NCBI RefSeq assembly: GCF_000012845.1
Contig: NC_009615.1
Coordinates: 1,697,501 to 1,761,500, forward strand
Direction of reading: 5' to 3'
DNA length: 64,000 nt
From: Parabacteroides distasonis ATCC 8503
GTDB lineage: Bacteria > Bacteroidota > Bacteroidia > Bacteroidales > Tannerellaceae
Part shown: positions 28,357 to 37,251 of the stretch, piece by piece
Numbering within the stretch: the first letter of the stretch is position 1
How the letters are laid out: each line of letters begins with the position of its first letter
The notes under the pieces: model-generated
Database searches by the model: none
Told to the model about the DNA's origin: nothing
The model's input: only the letters and a program-made list of their open reading frames with translations
Program-made: the position numbers and the translations under genes

Positions 28357-28364
28357 TATTTTTG
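28357..28364 (+). promoter_or_regulatory. promoter -7 box for class I aldolase
   Basis: TATTTTTG matches TAnnTTTG, 34 bases upstream of the ATG at 28399. Confidence 0.45.
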
Positions 28365-28398
28365 ACAGCGATTGTTTACTAAGTAAATATTTATTTAT

Positions 28399-29457
28399 AT
28401 GGATACATCAAAGATTATTAGTTTATTAGGAGACAAAAGTGATTATTATTTAAATCACGTATGTAAGACTATTGATAAATCGCTGCTTCATCTTCCATCA
28501 CCCACTTGCGTGGACGATGTGTGGGGCAATTCAGATAGAAACATACAGACTCTCAATAGTCTGCAAACCTTGTTGGGGCACGGAAGATTAGCTAACACCG
28601 GATATGTTTCTATCCTCCCGGTAGATCAAGATATCGAGCATACCGCAGGGTCTTCCTTCGCTCCAAACCCCATTTATTTCGATCCGGAGAATATCGTAAA
28701 ATTAGCGATCGAGGGTGGTTGCAACGCAGTCGCTTCTACGTTCGGCATACTAGGGTCAGTCGCACGAAAATATGCTCATAAGATTCCATTCTTGGTAAAA
28801 CTAAATCATAATGAGCTTCTTACTTATCCGAATTCTTACAATCAAATCGTATTCGGTACGGTGAAGGAAGCATGGAATATGGGCGCCGTAGCTGTAGGGG
28901 CCACGATCTATTTCGGATCAGAGCAAAGCCGACGTCAGCTAGTCGAGATTGCCAACGCATTCGAGTATGCCCATGAACTAGGTATGGCGACCGTATTATG
29001 GTGCTATTTACGAAACAGCTCTTTTAAAAAGGATGGCATCGACTATTCCGCGGCAGCCGATTTGACCGGACAGGCTAATCACCTTGGTGTCACGATCAAG
29101 GCCGATATCATCAAGCAGAAGCTACCGGAGAACAACGGAGGTTTCACCGCTATCAATTTCGGGAAGATCGATCAAAAGATGTACACAGAGTTAACGACAG
29201 AACATCCGATCGACCTCTGCCGTTACCAAGTAGCCAATAATTATATGGGACGTGTCGGGCTTATCAACTCCGGCGGGGAATCTCATGGCGCCTCAGATCT
29301 TAAAGACGCTGTCGTCACCGCTGTCATAAACAAACGTGCGGGTGGCATGGGGTTGATTAGCGGAAGAAAGGCGTTCCAACGTCCGATGAAAGACGGCGTG
29401 GAGTTACTTCATTCAATTCAAGATATTTATTTGGATAAGGATATTACTATCGCTTAG
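28399..29457 (+). CDS. fbaB: class I fructose-bisphosphate aldolase (FbaB/DhnA type)
   Basis: This enzyme splits fructose 1,6-bisphosphate to two triose phosphates through a lysine Schiff base, without metal. The 352-residue protein matches the bacterial/archaeal FbaB type: [19 protein letters not shown] near the start, [12 protein letters not shown], the catalytic-strand region [14 protein letters not shown], and the phosphate-binding end [11 protein letters not shown] with [14 protein letters not shown]. It stands alone, divergent from rubrerythrin and convergent with the S9 peptidase. Confidence 0.93.
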   Translation: MDTSKIISLLGDKSDYYLNHVCKTIDKSLLHLPSPTCVDDVWGNSDRNIQTLNSLQTLLGHGRLANTGYVSILPVDQDIEHTAGSSFAPNPIYFDPENIVKLAIEGGCNAVASTFGILGSVARKYAHKIPFLVKLNHNELLTYPNSYNQIVFGTVKEAWNMGAVAVGATIYFGSEQSRRQLVEIANAFEYAHELGMATVLWCYLRNSSFKKDGIDYSAAADLTGQANHLGVTIKADIIKQKLPENNGGFTAINFGKIDQKMYTELTTEHPIDLCRYQVANNYMGRVGLINSGGESHGASDLKDAVVTAVINKRAGGMGLISGRKAFQRPMKDGVELLHSIQDIYLDKDITIA

Positions 29458-29478
29458 TTTGTTATTGCGTTGAGAAAA

Positions 29479-29520
29479 GAAGGCCGTCCATCAAAGCTAT
29501 ATACTTTGGGGACGGCCTTC
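29479..29520. terminator. bidirectional terminator between aldolase and S9 peptidase
   Basis: GAAGGCCGTCC (29479-29489) and GGACGGCCTTC (29510-29520) form a perfect 11-bp stem between convergent genes, with T-rich sequence on the forward side and TTTTCTC on the reverse side. Confidence 0.8.
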
Positions 29521-29525
29521 AAATT

Positions 29526-31637
29526 TTATTTCTTCAACCACATATCCAACCACTCAAAGAATGTGCGTTGCCATAGAACGCCATTCTGGGGCTTCAATAC
29601 CCAATGGTTCTCATCCGGATAAATCAGCAACTCGGCCGGTACACCCCGAAGAACCGCAGCGTTAAACGCTGCCATTCCTTGATTAGCCAAGATCCGGTAA
29701 TCCTTCTCTCCATGGATACAAAGGATAGGCGTATCCCATTTGTCCACGAACTTATGCGGGGAGTTCGCGAATGTACGCTGAGCCGTAGCGTTTTGCTTTT
29801 CCCAGTACGCTCCACCCATATCCCAATTGGCGAACCACATCTCTTCCGTTTCCAGATACTGCATTTCCATATTAAAGATACCATCGTGGGCGATAAACGC
29901 CTTGAAACGTTTATCATGATGACCTGCCAACCAATATACGGAGAATCCACCGAAGCTGGCGCCTACACAACCCAAGCGATCCTTATTTACATACGGTTCC
30001 TTGGCTACCTCGTCAATAGCGGTGAAATAGTCTTTCATGCATTGTCCGCCATAATCGCCGCTGACAGCCTCATTCCATTCCAAGCCAAATCCGGGAAGAC
30101 CCCGACGGTTCGGTGCCACGATAATATAGTCATTAGCCGCCATGATCTGGAAATTCCAACGGTAAGACCAGAACTGGCTCACAGGGCTTTGCGGGCCACC
30201 CTCACAGAACAACAAGGTAGGATACTTCTTATTCGGATCGAACTGAGGCGGATAGATAACCCACGTTAGCATCTGCTTGCCATCCGTCGTCTTCATCCAA
30301 CGTTCCTCTACCTTACCCATCGTAAGCTGGTCGTAAATATGTTTGTTTTCGAACGTAAGTTGAGTTACCGTATGATCCCCTGTCAAATCGATCGAATAGA
30401 TCTCGTCTCCCATGCTCATGGAATGACGTTGAGCGATCAGCTTATCGCCCAGAAGAGCGACAGAGGCGTAATCGTACATACCTTCGGTCAGCGGGGTAAT
30501 CTTATTGCCATTCGCCAAGTCTATCTGATAAACCTGCGACTCGCCATGCCAAACGCCCGTGAAATAGATACGCTTGCAATCAGCGCTCCAGCAATAAGAA
30601 TCCACGTTGGAGTCAAAATCCTTGCTTACGAATGTTTTCTCACCCGTCTCCAGATTCATTACCATCAAGCGATTTTGATCCGCCTCGTAACCATCCCGTT
30701 CCATACTTAGCCAAGCGATACTCTTTCCGTCCGGAGAATAGGTGGGATTCGTATCATATCCCTTGTTCTCTTCCGTTATATTGGTCGTTTGCTTCGTATT
30801 CAGATCATATACATAAATATCCGAATTCGTGGAGATCGCATATTCTTTACCCGTCTTTTTGCGGCTGGTATAGGCAATCTTGTCCGAGGTAGTGTTCCAA
30901 GCCAATTGCTCGATACCGCCAAACGGCTTCATCGGGCTCTCAAACAACTCGCCCTCCATCACATCCACAGGATTGCTGATCGATTCGCCATCGAAATCGG
31001 CGACAAAAGGATGCGGAACGGTAGTCACCCACTCATCCCAATGCTTGTACATTAAATCCGTAATGATAACACCTGTCGCCTTATCCAAATCCGGATATTT
31101 ATCAGCGGTACTGTTCACGGTTTTCACTTGCGAGATAAACAAGACCTTTTTCTCATCGGGAGAGAAAGCGAAACCCTCGATATCCTTATCATAATCGGAA
31201 AGTCGCTTACGGTCCGTCCCATCCGGATTCATTTCCCAAAGCTGGCTGCTACCGCTCTCGTTACATAAGAAAGCGATCTTGGTTCCTCCTTTGATCCATA
31301 CGGCCTCGTTCTCAGCGAATCCGGTTTTCGTGATTTGCTTATTATCCGATCCGTCCGCGTTCATCACGAAGACCTCACGGTTGCTCTTGTTTTCCGGTAC
31401 ACTATAGTACGCCACCGTATACACCACTCTTTTCCCGTCCGGAGATACGTTCATACCGCCGATACGTCCCATGGCCCACAAAGCCTCCGGGGTCATGCGG
31501 CCGTCTTTGATCCGGATGTCCGACTTCCCGATAAGGTTCTTATCGCCGGTCTCCTTCACGTTCACATCCGTAGCCGGATTGCAAGCACCTAACAGTAGGG
31601 ATGTTGCCATAATCATTGTTCCGATAGATTTATTCAT
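29526..31637 (-). CDS. S9-family serine peptidase lipoprotein (dipeptidyl-peptidase 5-like)
   Basis: This 703-residue exported protein has a lipoprotein signal (MATSLLLGAC, Cys19). A beta-propeller follows, with repeats such as VSPDGKRVVYTV, FSPDEKKVLFIS and YSPDGKSIAWLS. The C-terminal alpha/beta hydrolase carries the catalytic Ser in GCVGASFGGFSVYW, the Asp in IHGEKDYRI and the His in ENHWVLKP. It cleaves short peptides in the periplasm; the pattern is nearest to DPP5/acylaminoacyl peptidases of asaccharolytic Bacteroidota. Exact specificity is inferred. It stands alone, divergent from the SPOR lipoprotein. Confidence 0.9.
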   Translation of the reverse strand: MNKSIGTMIMATSLLLGACNPATDVNVKETGDKNLIGKSDIRIKDGRMTPEALWAMGRIGGMNVSPDGKRVVYTVAYYSVPENKSNREVFVMNADGSDNKQITKTGFAENEAVWIKGGTKIAFLCNESGSSQLWEMNPDGTDRKRLSDYDKDIEGFAFSPDEKKVLFISQVKTVNSTADKYPDLDKATGVIITDLMYKHWDEWVTTVPHPFVADFDGESISNPVDVMEGELFESPMKPFGGIEQLAWNTTSDKIAYTSRKKTGKEYAISTNSDIYVYDLNTKQTTNITEENKGYDTNPTYSPDGKSIAWLSMERDGYEADQNRLMVMNLETGEKTFVSKDFDSNVDSYCWSADCKRIYFTGVWHGESQVYQIDLANGNKITPLTEGMYDYASVALLGDKLIAQRHSMSMGDEIYSIDLTGDHTVTQLTFENKHIYDQLTMGKVEERWMKTTDGKQMLTWVIYPPQFDPNKKYPTLLFCEGGPQSPVSQFWSYRWNFQIMAANDYIIVAPNRRGLPGFGLEWNEAVSGDYGGQCMKDYFTAIDEVAKEPYVNKDRLGCVGASFGGFSVYWLAGHHDKRFKAFIAHDGIFNMEMQYLETEEMWFANWDMGGAYWEKQNATAQRTFANSPHKFVDKWDTPILCIHGEKDYRILANQGMAAFNAAVLRGVPAELLIYPDENHWVLKPQNGVLWQRTFFEWLDMWLKK

Positions 31638-31665
31638 GCCGTTATAATATATTACAATTTGAGTG

Positions 31666-31673
31666 CGAAAGTA
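31666..31673 (-). promoter_or_regulatory. promoter -7 box for the S9 peptidase
   Basis: The reverse strand reads TACTTTCG (TAnnTTCG type), 28 bases upstream of the ATG. Confidence 0.45.
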
Positions 31674-31687
31674 CTAAATATAATTTA

Positions 31688-31695
31688 TATCTTCG
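31688..31695 (+). promoter_or_regulatory. promoter -7 box for the SPOR lipoprotein
   Basis: TATCTTCG (TAnnTTCG type) lies 27 bases before the ATG at 31723 and is divergent from the S9 peptidase promoter. Confidence 0.45.
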
Positions 31696-31722
31696 CGTTA
31701 CTAATTATAAGAACTGAACAGT

Positions 31723-32211
31723 ATGAATAAGATTTGGTTATTTGGAGCCGCTGTATGTATGGTATTAGCACTCGGCTCATGTAAACCTAAACAGAGCGCG
31801 TACAAGGCTGCTTACGAACAGGCCAAAGAAAAAGAGTCGACAGCTCCTGTTGAGGTTGTAGAACAAGAGGAAGAAGTTGTTGAGGTCGCTCCTGTCTCAA
31901 AACCCAGAACCTCTACGGCTACCACTCGTACGGAAAAAATCAACGCCGCTCAAGGTGAGGACGCCAGCCGTCTGAAACGTTATAGCGTCGTTGTCGGTAG
32001 TTTCAAGAACAAGACAAACGCTTACGCATTAAAAGAACGTATGCAGAATGATGGTTACAACGCAGTGTTGGGCGAGAACGAGCAAGGGATGTTGCGTGTG
32101 ATCGTCGCTAGCTTCGACAATAAAGCGGACGCCGCCGATAGCCGTGACGCCATCAAGGCGAAATACGCTCCTAACTTCCAAGATGCTTGGTTATTGGAGA
32201 GAGCTTATTAA
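31723..32211 (+). CDS. SPOR-domain lipoprotein
   Basis: This 162-residue protein has a lipoprotein signal (VLALGSC, Cys20), an acidic low-complexity linker (EVVEQEEEVVEVAP, about 44-57) and a C-terminal SPOR domain (about 85-160: RYSVVVGSFKNKTNAYALKERM ... GMLRVIVASFDNKADA). SPOR domains bind denuded peptidoglycan at the septum, so a role in cell division or envelope upkeep is likely. It stands alone. A hairpin 31 bases downstream may end the transcript. Confidence 0.92.
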   Translation: MNKIWLFGAAVCMVLALGSCKPKQSAYKAAYEQAKEKESTAPVEVVEQEEEVVEVAPVSKPRTSTATTRTEKINAAQGEDASRLKRYSVVVGSFKNKTNAYALKERMQNDGYNAVLGENEQGMLRVIVASFDNKADAADSRDAIKAKYAPNFQDAWLLERAY

Positions 32212-32242
32212 TTGTAAGCTATCAGAAAAGATAAAAGCGGAA

Positions 32243-32286
32243 GGTCTCGTTAGCCTGTAAGAAGAATCTTGCAGGTTATCGAGACC
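32243..32286 (+). terminator. hairpin past the SPOR gene
   Basis: GGTCTCG (32243-32249) pairs with CGAGACC (32280-32286), with an inner CCTG/CAGG pair. There is no strong T run, so it is a candidate terminator or RNA 3' end. The rest of the 292-base gap to 32503 is AT-rich, with no reading frame or other motif that I recognise. Confidence 0.45.
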
Positions 32287-32503
32287 ATTCTATTTGAAGG
32301 AAACATAAGGACATAAAAATAGCCCGACTTCAACAGCCGAGCCACTTTTCACCAATCTAATCTAACTTAACCTAAAACAAAAACCATCTTTTTCTTTTTG
32401 CCTTTCTCTTCTTATATCCTAACAACCTTTTTACCTTAAAAACGTAATACCTATTCGAAATTGTATAAACTCAAAACATCTAAACACATATGATATAAAC
32501 GAA

Positions 32504-33382
32504 TTACTCTTCATAAACCGGCCACGCACCTTCTTTCGTACAAACGAAAGCCGCTGTCTTTACAGCGAAATGATGGGCCTCGCTTAAGGACTTCCCCTTT
32601 AAGAGCGAAATGATTAGAGCCCCCGAAAAAGCATCCCCCGCCCCGACCGTATCCGCCACCGTGACCTCCGGCGTGGGCAACGTAGAGATCTCCTCTCTCG
32701 TATAAATCGTACTATGGGAGCTCCCCGCAGTCAAGACAAACATCCGAAGGCCGTATTTCTCAATAAACCATAAAGCCACTTCCCTCTCAGTTCCATTCAA
32801 GCCGAATAAGTCCCGAAGAACGTTAAACTCCTCATCATTCACCTTCAACACATTCGCTAAGTACAAAGACTCCTCGATCAACTCCTTATCATAGTATCGC
32901 TGGCGAAGATTGATATCCAGCAAACGATAAGCGTCTTTCGGCGCAAACGACGAGATCGCTTGTATCGTCTCCCGGGACTGACGGGAACGCTGGGCTAATG
33001 TACCGAAACAAATAGCGTCCGCTTTCTCCGCCAAATCAATCGCATCGGATGTAGGCGATATATGATCCCAAGCCACTCGCTCATGAATCGTATAAGTAGG
33101 GATACCTTCTCGTAACTCTACCTGAACGGTTCCCGTCGGGTAAGGCACTTTCTCGATCAAATGCTGGATATGATTCTTATCCAACTCATCAACGATCTCT
33201 TTACCCAACTCATCATCTCCGACAGCGCTGATAGCATATCCCTCAGCACCTAGGCAAGACACATGATAGACAAAATTAATCGGGGCCCCCCCAGCCTTTT
33301 TCCCGGAAGGAAGCATATCCCATAATAATTCTCCAATCCCAACGACAATTGGTTTACGTCTTGATTCAGTCACCTGTTCCAT
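32504..33382 (-). CDS. PfkB-family fructokinase
   Basis: This is a sugar kinase of the ribokinase family. The protein from the ATG at 33382 is 292 residues. It has the N-terminal GIGELLWDMLPSGKKAGGAPIN substrate lid region and the ATP-binding C-terminal motif DTVGAGDAFSGAL with catalytic Asp at about residue 250. AGGAPxN is typical of bacterial fructokinases, which make fructose 6-phosphate. An upstream ATG at 33421 lies next to the -7 box and is unlikely. It is downstream of a hybrid sensor whose sensor domain is of the fructose-binding type, so the pair may serve fructose use. Confidence 0.88.
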   Translation of the reverse strand: MEQVTESRRKPIVVGIGELLWDMLPSGKKAGGAPINFVYHVSCLGAEGYAISAVGDDELGKEIVDELDKNHIQHLIEKVPYPTGTVQVELREGIPTYTIHERVAWDHISPTSDAIDLAEKADAICFGTLAQRSRQSRETIQAISSFAPKDAYRLLDINLRQRYYDKELIEESLYLANVLKVNDEEFNVLRDLFGLNGTEREVALWFIEKYGLRMFVLTAGSSHSTIYTREEISTLPTPEVTVADTVGAGDAFSGALIISLLKGKSLSEAHHFAVKTAAFVCTKEGAWPVYEE

Positions 33383-33423
33383 GGTCTTTCTATTAAAAAC
33401 AACTTTCGTACTTATCGACACCG

Positions 33424-33431
33424 CAAAAGTA
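33424..33431 (-). promoter_or_regulatory. promoter -7 box for fructokinase
   Basis: The reverse strand reads TACTTTTG, a TAnnTTTG match, with a TTG 17 bases further upstream (33449-33451). It is 41 bases before the chosen ATG. Confidence 0.5.
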
Positions 33432-33557
33432 TATCATCGTTATAAATACAACGATAACTATAGCTACAAGATAAATCACACAAGTTACATAAAAGATTTA
33501 TTTTCAAGGGACAATAACAGACGTTACCCGTATGTAACATCTGTACAAGCAGCATCC

Positions 33558-36293
33558 TTACAAAGACTCTATAAACTCGGTTGGCGTTATATTATAAACC
33601 GCTTTAAAGCATTTGGAGAAATAGGCCGGCGAGCCGAATCCCGTGGCATAAGCAACCTCGCTAATCGTTCCGGATCGCTGCTTCAATAGGGCGGATGCCT
33701 TTTTCAAACGATAGTTACGCAAAAAGTCCGTAGGGGTAATCCCGGACAACTCCTTCACCTTTCGATATAAATGCACACGAGACAGGCCCAGTTTCTCACT
33801 GCCTTTCTCTATACTGAAATCGGGATCGCTATAATTCTCCTCTATCAAAGCGATAAACTTACGCATAAACAAATCATCCAGACTCTCTACCTTCCCTTTT
33901 GTCTCGATGGAAAGTCCCGCAGGCGATTGAGACTCTTTCAAGAAAACCTCTCGCAAACGATTACGTTCTTCCAACAATTTAATGATACGTAATTTCACGA
34001 TCTCGATATTGAACGGTTTCTGGATATATTCATCCGCTCCCCCCTCAAATCCATACAAGCGTTGACTGTCATCCGAAAGAGCCGTAAGCAAGATTACCGG
34101 GATATGACTGAGGACCATATCCGACTTAACCCGGCGGCAAAGCTCGAAGCCATTCATCTCCGGCATCATCACGTCACTGACGACCAGTGATACATTTTCC
34201 TTCAATAGAATATCCAAGGCCTTGGCACCATTCTCCGCTACAAGTACATTAAAATTCCCGGACAACTCATGCTGTAAATAAGCGCGAATATCCCAATCAT
34301 CCTCAACGATCAAGATCATATAATCATATTTCTTATTCAACGTTTCTTGAACTTGGGATATATCCAAATGCGCTACACCAGAGGACGATTCTGTCGCATT
34401 CGACAGAAAGACACAAGATTCATCAAAATGAGATTTACCTTTCGGGATCTGAACGGTAAACACTGTCCGTTCGCCTTGCTCGCTTTCCACGTGGATCGAG
34501 CCTTTATGCATAAGGACAAATTCCCGTGTCAGATGCAGTCCGATACCCGTTCCCGGAGCATAGCTTTGCCCGCTTGTAAAAAAGCGCTCGAATACGGAGG
34601 CTAGGTTTTCCGGGGGAATACCCTCTCCATTATCTTCCACCGATAAGACAACCTCCGTCTCCTCCTCCCGCAAACGAATCGTAATCTTCCCCTGCTCCGG
34701 GGTAAACTTAAAAGCGTTCGAAAGCAAGTTCGTTAATATCTTCTCCATTTTGTCCGTATCCACCCAAACAAAAAGAGAATTCATTTCATGCAGGAAGGTA
34801 TAATCAATTCGCTTACTCTGGGCCAGAGTATTAAAATAAGATTTCACCTCTTGGATTAAAAAGACCAAATCCATCTTAGTAACCCGCAATCCCATCTTAT
34901 TATTCTCTATCTTCCGGAAATCCAGCAATTGGTCGATCACACGTTTCAAGCGTTCCGCATTCTTCTTAACGATGCGGATATCATCCGCAAAAGCGCCTGC
35001 CGGGGCATCTTGCGCCATCTTGTTCAGAGGCCCTAGAATCAAGGTCAAAGGAGTCTTTATCTCGTGAGATACATTCGTAAAGAACTGCAATTTCTGTGTC
35101 GTGACTTGCTCGATACGCTGGTTCGCTACCGAGAGTTCCTCTTTCTGTTGTTGTACCAAACGATTTCTCTCATTCAACAAATGATTCTTCTGGCGCACTT
35201 TACGATTAATATAAACCGTGTAAATAGCGGAACCACCCAACAAAAGCGCCAATATCAAGATAATAATCAAGGAACTATAAAGAAAGTTATATTTCGAGAG
35301 CAATTGCGACAAATTCGCACGCTGTTTCTCGATCTGGCGTTGATATTCTACCAACCGGTCTGATTGTAAATAAAGGGTACCGGCGTTGGTCTTATCGATC
35401 ATAGCGGTGCTTAACGCATACTTTTTCGTATAAGCTTGTCCGCTTAAGATCTGCCATGCTACCTTAATAGCCACCCCACCACCTGTCGGATAATAAAAAG
35501 AGGCATCCAACTTACCCTGCGCAACCGCCTCCACGCCCAAGCCTCCTCCCAAGAGTCCATCCACGCCTATAAATTCCACGTGCCCCACCAGCGACGAATC
35601 TCGCTCCTCAATCGCCTCACGGGCCCCTAAGGCCATCATATCATTATGAGCGAAAACGATATCGACATCCTCTATGGAATCCAGCTTCAAGACTTCCTCA
35701 TAGGCATTCTCCTTATACCAATACCCATCCAACTCCCGGATCTTCACATTCGGATCAATAGACATCGCATCGACAAAACCTTGATGTCTTTCTGTAGCGG
35801 AGGAAGAGCCTCTTCGTCCCCATATCTCTAAAATCGTTGTCTCCCCCTTGATCAAGGAGCTGATGTACATTCCGATCGAACGACCGATCTCGTAATTATC
35901 CGCTCCAATATACGTCGTATATTCATCGCTATTAATTTTCCGGTCCAATATGATAGTGGGAATACCAGCCCTGTACGCCTCAACAGCGACAGGCGTAACA
36001 GGCTCGGTCTCATTCGACGATATAATCAGCAAATCCACCTTTTTCTTGATAAAACCTTTTATCTGGCTGATCTGAGTATCATTATCCTGACTAGCATCCA
36101 TTACGACCAACTCGATCTCCGGATGATTTAAAGCCTCTACTTCCATATCACGTATCATGGATTGACGCCAAATATCCGTCATCGAGCATTGAGATACACC
36201 GATGACATATTTCTTTTCTTTTTTACCGGGCGAACAGGCAAAGCAAAGAATAAGGAATAGCCAAAGCAGGATATAAAGCGGGTTTCCTTTCAT
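33558..36293 (-). CDS. hybrid two-component system regulator with periplasmic sugar-binding sensor
   Basis: This 911-residue one-protein signalling system senses a sugar outside and binds DNA inside. Domains in order: signal sequence (1-20), a LacI-like periplasmic sugar-binding domain (about 28-315), one membrane helix (341-361), histidine kinase with phospho-acceptor His410 in FFTNVSHEIKTPLTL, ATPase motifs DNGEGIP and GTGIGLHL, a receiver domain with VVSDVMMPEMNGFEL, and an AraC-type DNA-binding domain at the end. This layout equals the fructose-sensing BT1754 type of Bacteroides rather than the commoner beta-propeller hybrids. No SusC/SusD genes lie nearby. The downstream fructokinase is the likely target. 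Confidence 0.93.
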   Translation of the reverse strand: MKGNPLYILLWLFLILCFACSPGKKEKKYVIGVSQCSMTDIWRQSMIRDMEVEALNHPEIELVVMDASQDNDTQISQIKGFIKKKVDLLIISSNETEPVTPVAVEAYRAGIPTIILDRKINSDEYTTYIGADNYEIGRSIGMYISSLIKGETTILEIWGRRGSSSATERHQGFVDAMSIDPNVKIRELDGYWYKENAYEEVLKLDSIEDVDIVFAHNDMMALGAREAIEERDSSLVGHVEFIGVDGLLGGGLGVEAVAQGKLDASFYYPTGGGVAIKVAWQILSGQAYTKKYALSTAMIDKTNAGTLYLQSDRLVEYQRQIEKQRANLSQLLSKYNFLYSSLIIILILALLLGGSAIYTVYINRKVRQKNHLLNERNRLVQQQKEELSVANQRIEQVTTQKLQFFTNVSHEIKTPLTLILGPLNKMAQDAPAGAFADDIRIVKKNAERLKRVIDQLLDFRKIENNKMGLRVTKMDLVFLIQEVKSYFNTLAQSKRIDYTFLHEMNSLFVWVDTDKMEKILTNLLSNAFKFTPEQGKITIRLREEETEVVLSVEDNGEGIPPENLASVFERFFTSGQSYAPGTGIGLHLTREFVLMHKGSIHVESEQGERTVFTVQIPKGKSHFDESCVFLSNATESSSGVAHLDISQVQETLNKKYDYMILIVEDDWDIRAYLQHELSGNFNVLVAENGAKALDILLKENVSLVVSDVMMPEMNGFELCRRVKSDMVLSHIPVILLTALSDDSQRLYGFEGGADEYIQKPFNIEIVKLRIIKLLEERNRLREVFLKESQSPAGLSIETKGKVESLDDLFMRKFIALIEENYSDPDFSIEKGSEKLGLSRVHLYRKVKELSGITPTDFLRNYRLKKASALLKQRSGTISEVAYATGFGSPAYFSKCFKAVYNITPTEFIESL

Positions 36294-36323
36294 GTGGTAT
36301 ATTTAATTCGATCGTTTATTCTA

Positions 36324-36331
36324 CAAATATA
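36324..36331 (-). promoter_or_regulatory. promoter -7 box for the hybrid regulator
   Basis: The reverse strand reads TATATTTG, a TAnnTTTG match, 30 bases upstream of the ATG, in the 44-base gap after the SGNH gene. Confidence 0.5.
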
Positions 36332-36337
36332 CGAAAA

Positions 36338-37246
36338 CTATTCCGAAATTACCCCCAAACAAGTCAAGGTATCTTTTAACAACGGGGTAAATCTATGGAT
36401 ACCGATTTCATTCAAATGATCAGCGTCCCTATAGCAAGAATCAGGTAACGGTACAGCCGTATAATTCAAATAAAAGACCGTTTTATCATCCACGTATTCC
36501 CGAGCCAAAGAATCCGTCAATTCTCGATAACTCGAAGGAACCCGTTCCATATATTCCGTGGAAACAGGGGCATTGTACAAAATAAGAGACAGATCCCGCT
36601 TCTTACATTCCTCTACGATTCGCCCCAACATCTCTTGTTGAAATGAGGATGGCAATAAATAAGCACCCTTATCATCATAGTAATGACGATCGATAATAAC
36701 GTCTAGTGTTCCCCCGGTCGCCCCCGTGAAAATACGCTCGATCACATTCCTTTTAATCTCAGCTACGCAATTCTTGAACGGAACGCCAAACTCATACGAA
36801 TACATGACCTCCTTACGGGTTACCGGCGAAACAGCCTCCTGTACCAAAAGTCGCAAATCCTCCCGCTCCTTTAGATGGGGATAAATAGACATATAGGCAG
36901 GAAACTCATTTTGATAGGAATCATCGGCCACGGTAAACGTGTGGTAACCAAACCCCAATATCACGGTTTTCAAATGGGGAAGGTAAGGCGCTTTCAAGCA
37001 TAAATCGATATAGGTATTGAAATAATTCTCACTGGATTTAGCGTCATTCCTCGATTTCCCCAGCATATCGGCGGATATCGAATGTAAAGGATGGGAATCG
37101 CCCAAAATCAATACCTCCACTTCCGGATCACTTTTGAGGCTGGGTACGCTTATATGAAAATAAGAGCGGATCAGCAGGCAACTAAGCAACCCTAAACATC
37201 CTACCACCCCTAAATACCGGAATATAGCTATAAAGAACCTTCTCAT
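36338..37246 (-). CDS. SGNH/AlgJ-like partner of the MBOAT acyltransferase
   Basis: This 302-residue protein has an N-terminal membrane anchor (about residues 9-28) and a periplasmic SGNH-hydrolase-like domain: VLILGDSHPLHSIS (block I, Ser) and SCYRDADHLNEIGIHRF (block V, Asp-His). It starts 5 bases after the MBOAT gene. In alginate and cellulose acetylation, such proteins take an acyl group delivered by the MBOAT and place it on the polysaccharide. The substrate here is unknown; no synthase gene is adjacent. Confidence 0.75.
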   Translation of the reverse strand: MRRFFIAIFRYLGVVGCLGLLSCLLIRSYFHISVPSLKSDPEVEVLILGDSHPLHSISADMLGKSRNDAKSSENYFNTYIDLCLKAPYLPHLKTVILGFGYHTFTVADDSYQNEFPAYMSIYPHLKEREDLRLLVQEAVSPVTRKEVMYSYEFGVPFKNCVAEIKRNVIERIFTGATGGTLDVIIDRHYYDDKGAYLLPSSFQQEMLGRIVEECKKRDLSLILYNAPVSTEYMERVPSSYRELTDSLAREYVDDKTVFYLNYTAVPLPDSCYRDADHLNEIGIHRFTPLLKDTLTCLGVISE

Positions 37247-37251
37247 ACTTA

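Noticed and set aside
29604..30269. Forward reading frame of 221 codons
   Set aside because: Shadow of the S9 peptidase catalytic domain.
32340..32503. CT-rich stretch between the SPOR and fructokinase genes as an RNA gene
   Set aside because: No promoter, terminator pair or stable fold could be supported; it is simply low-complexity intergenic sequence.
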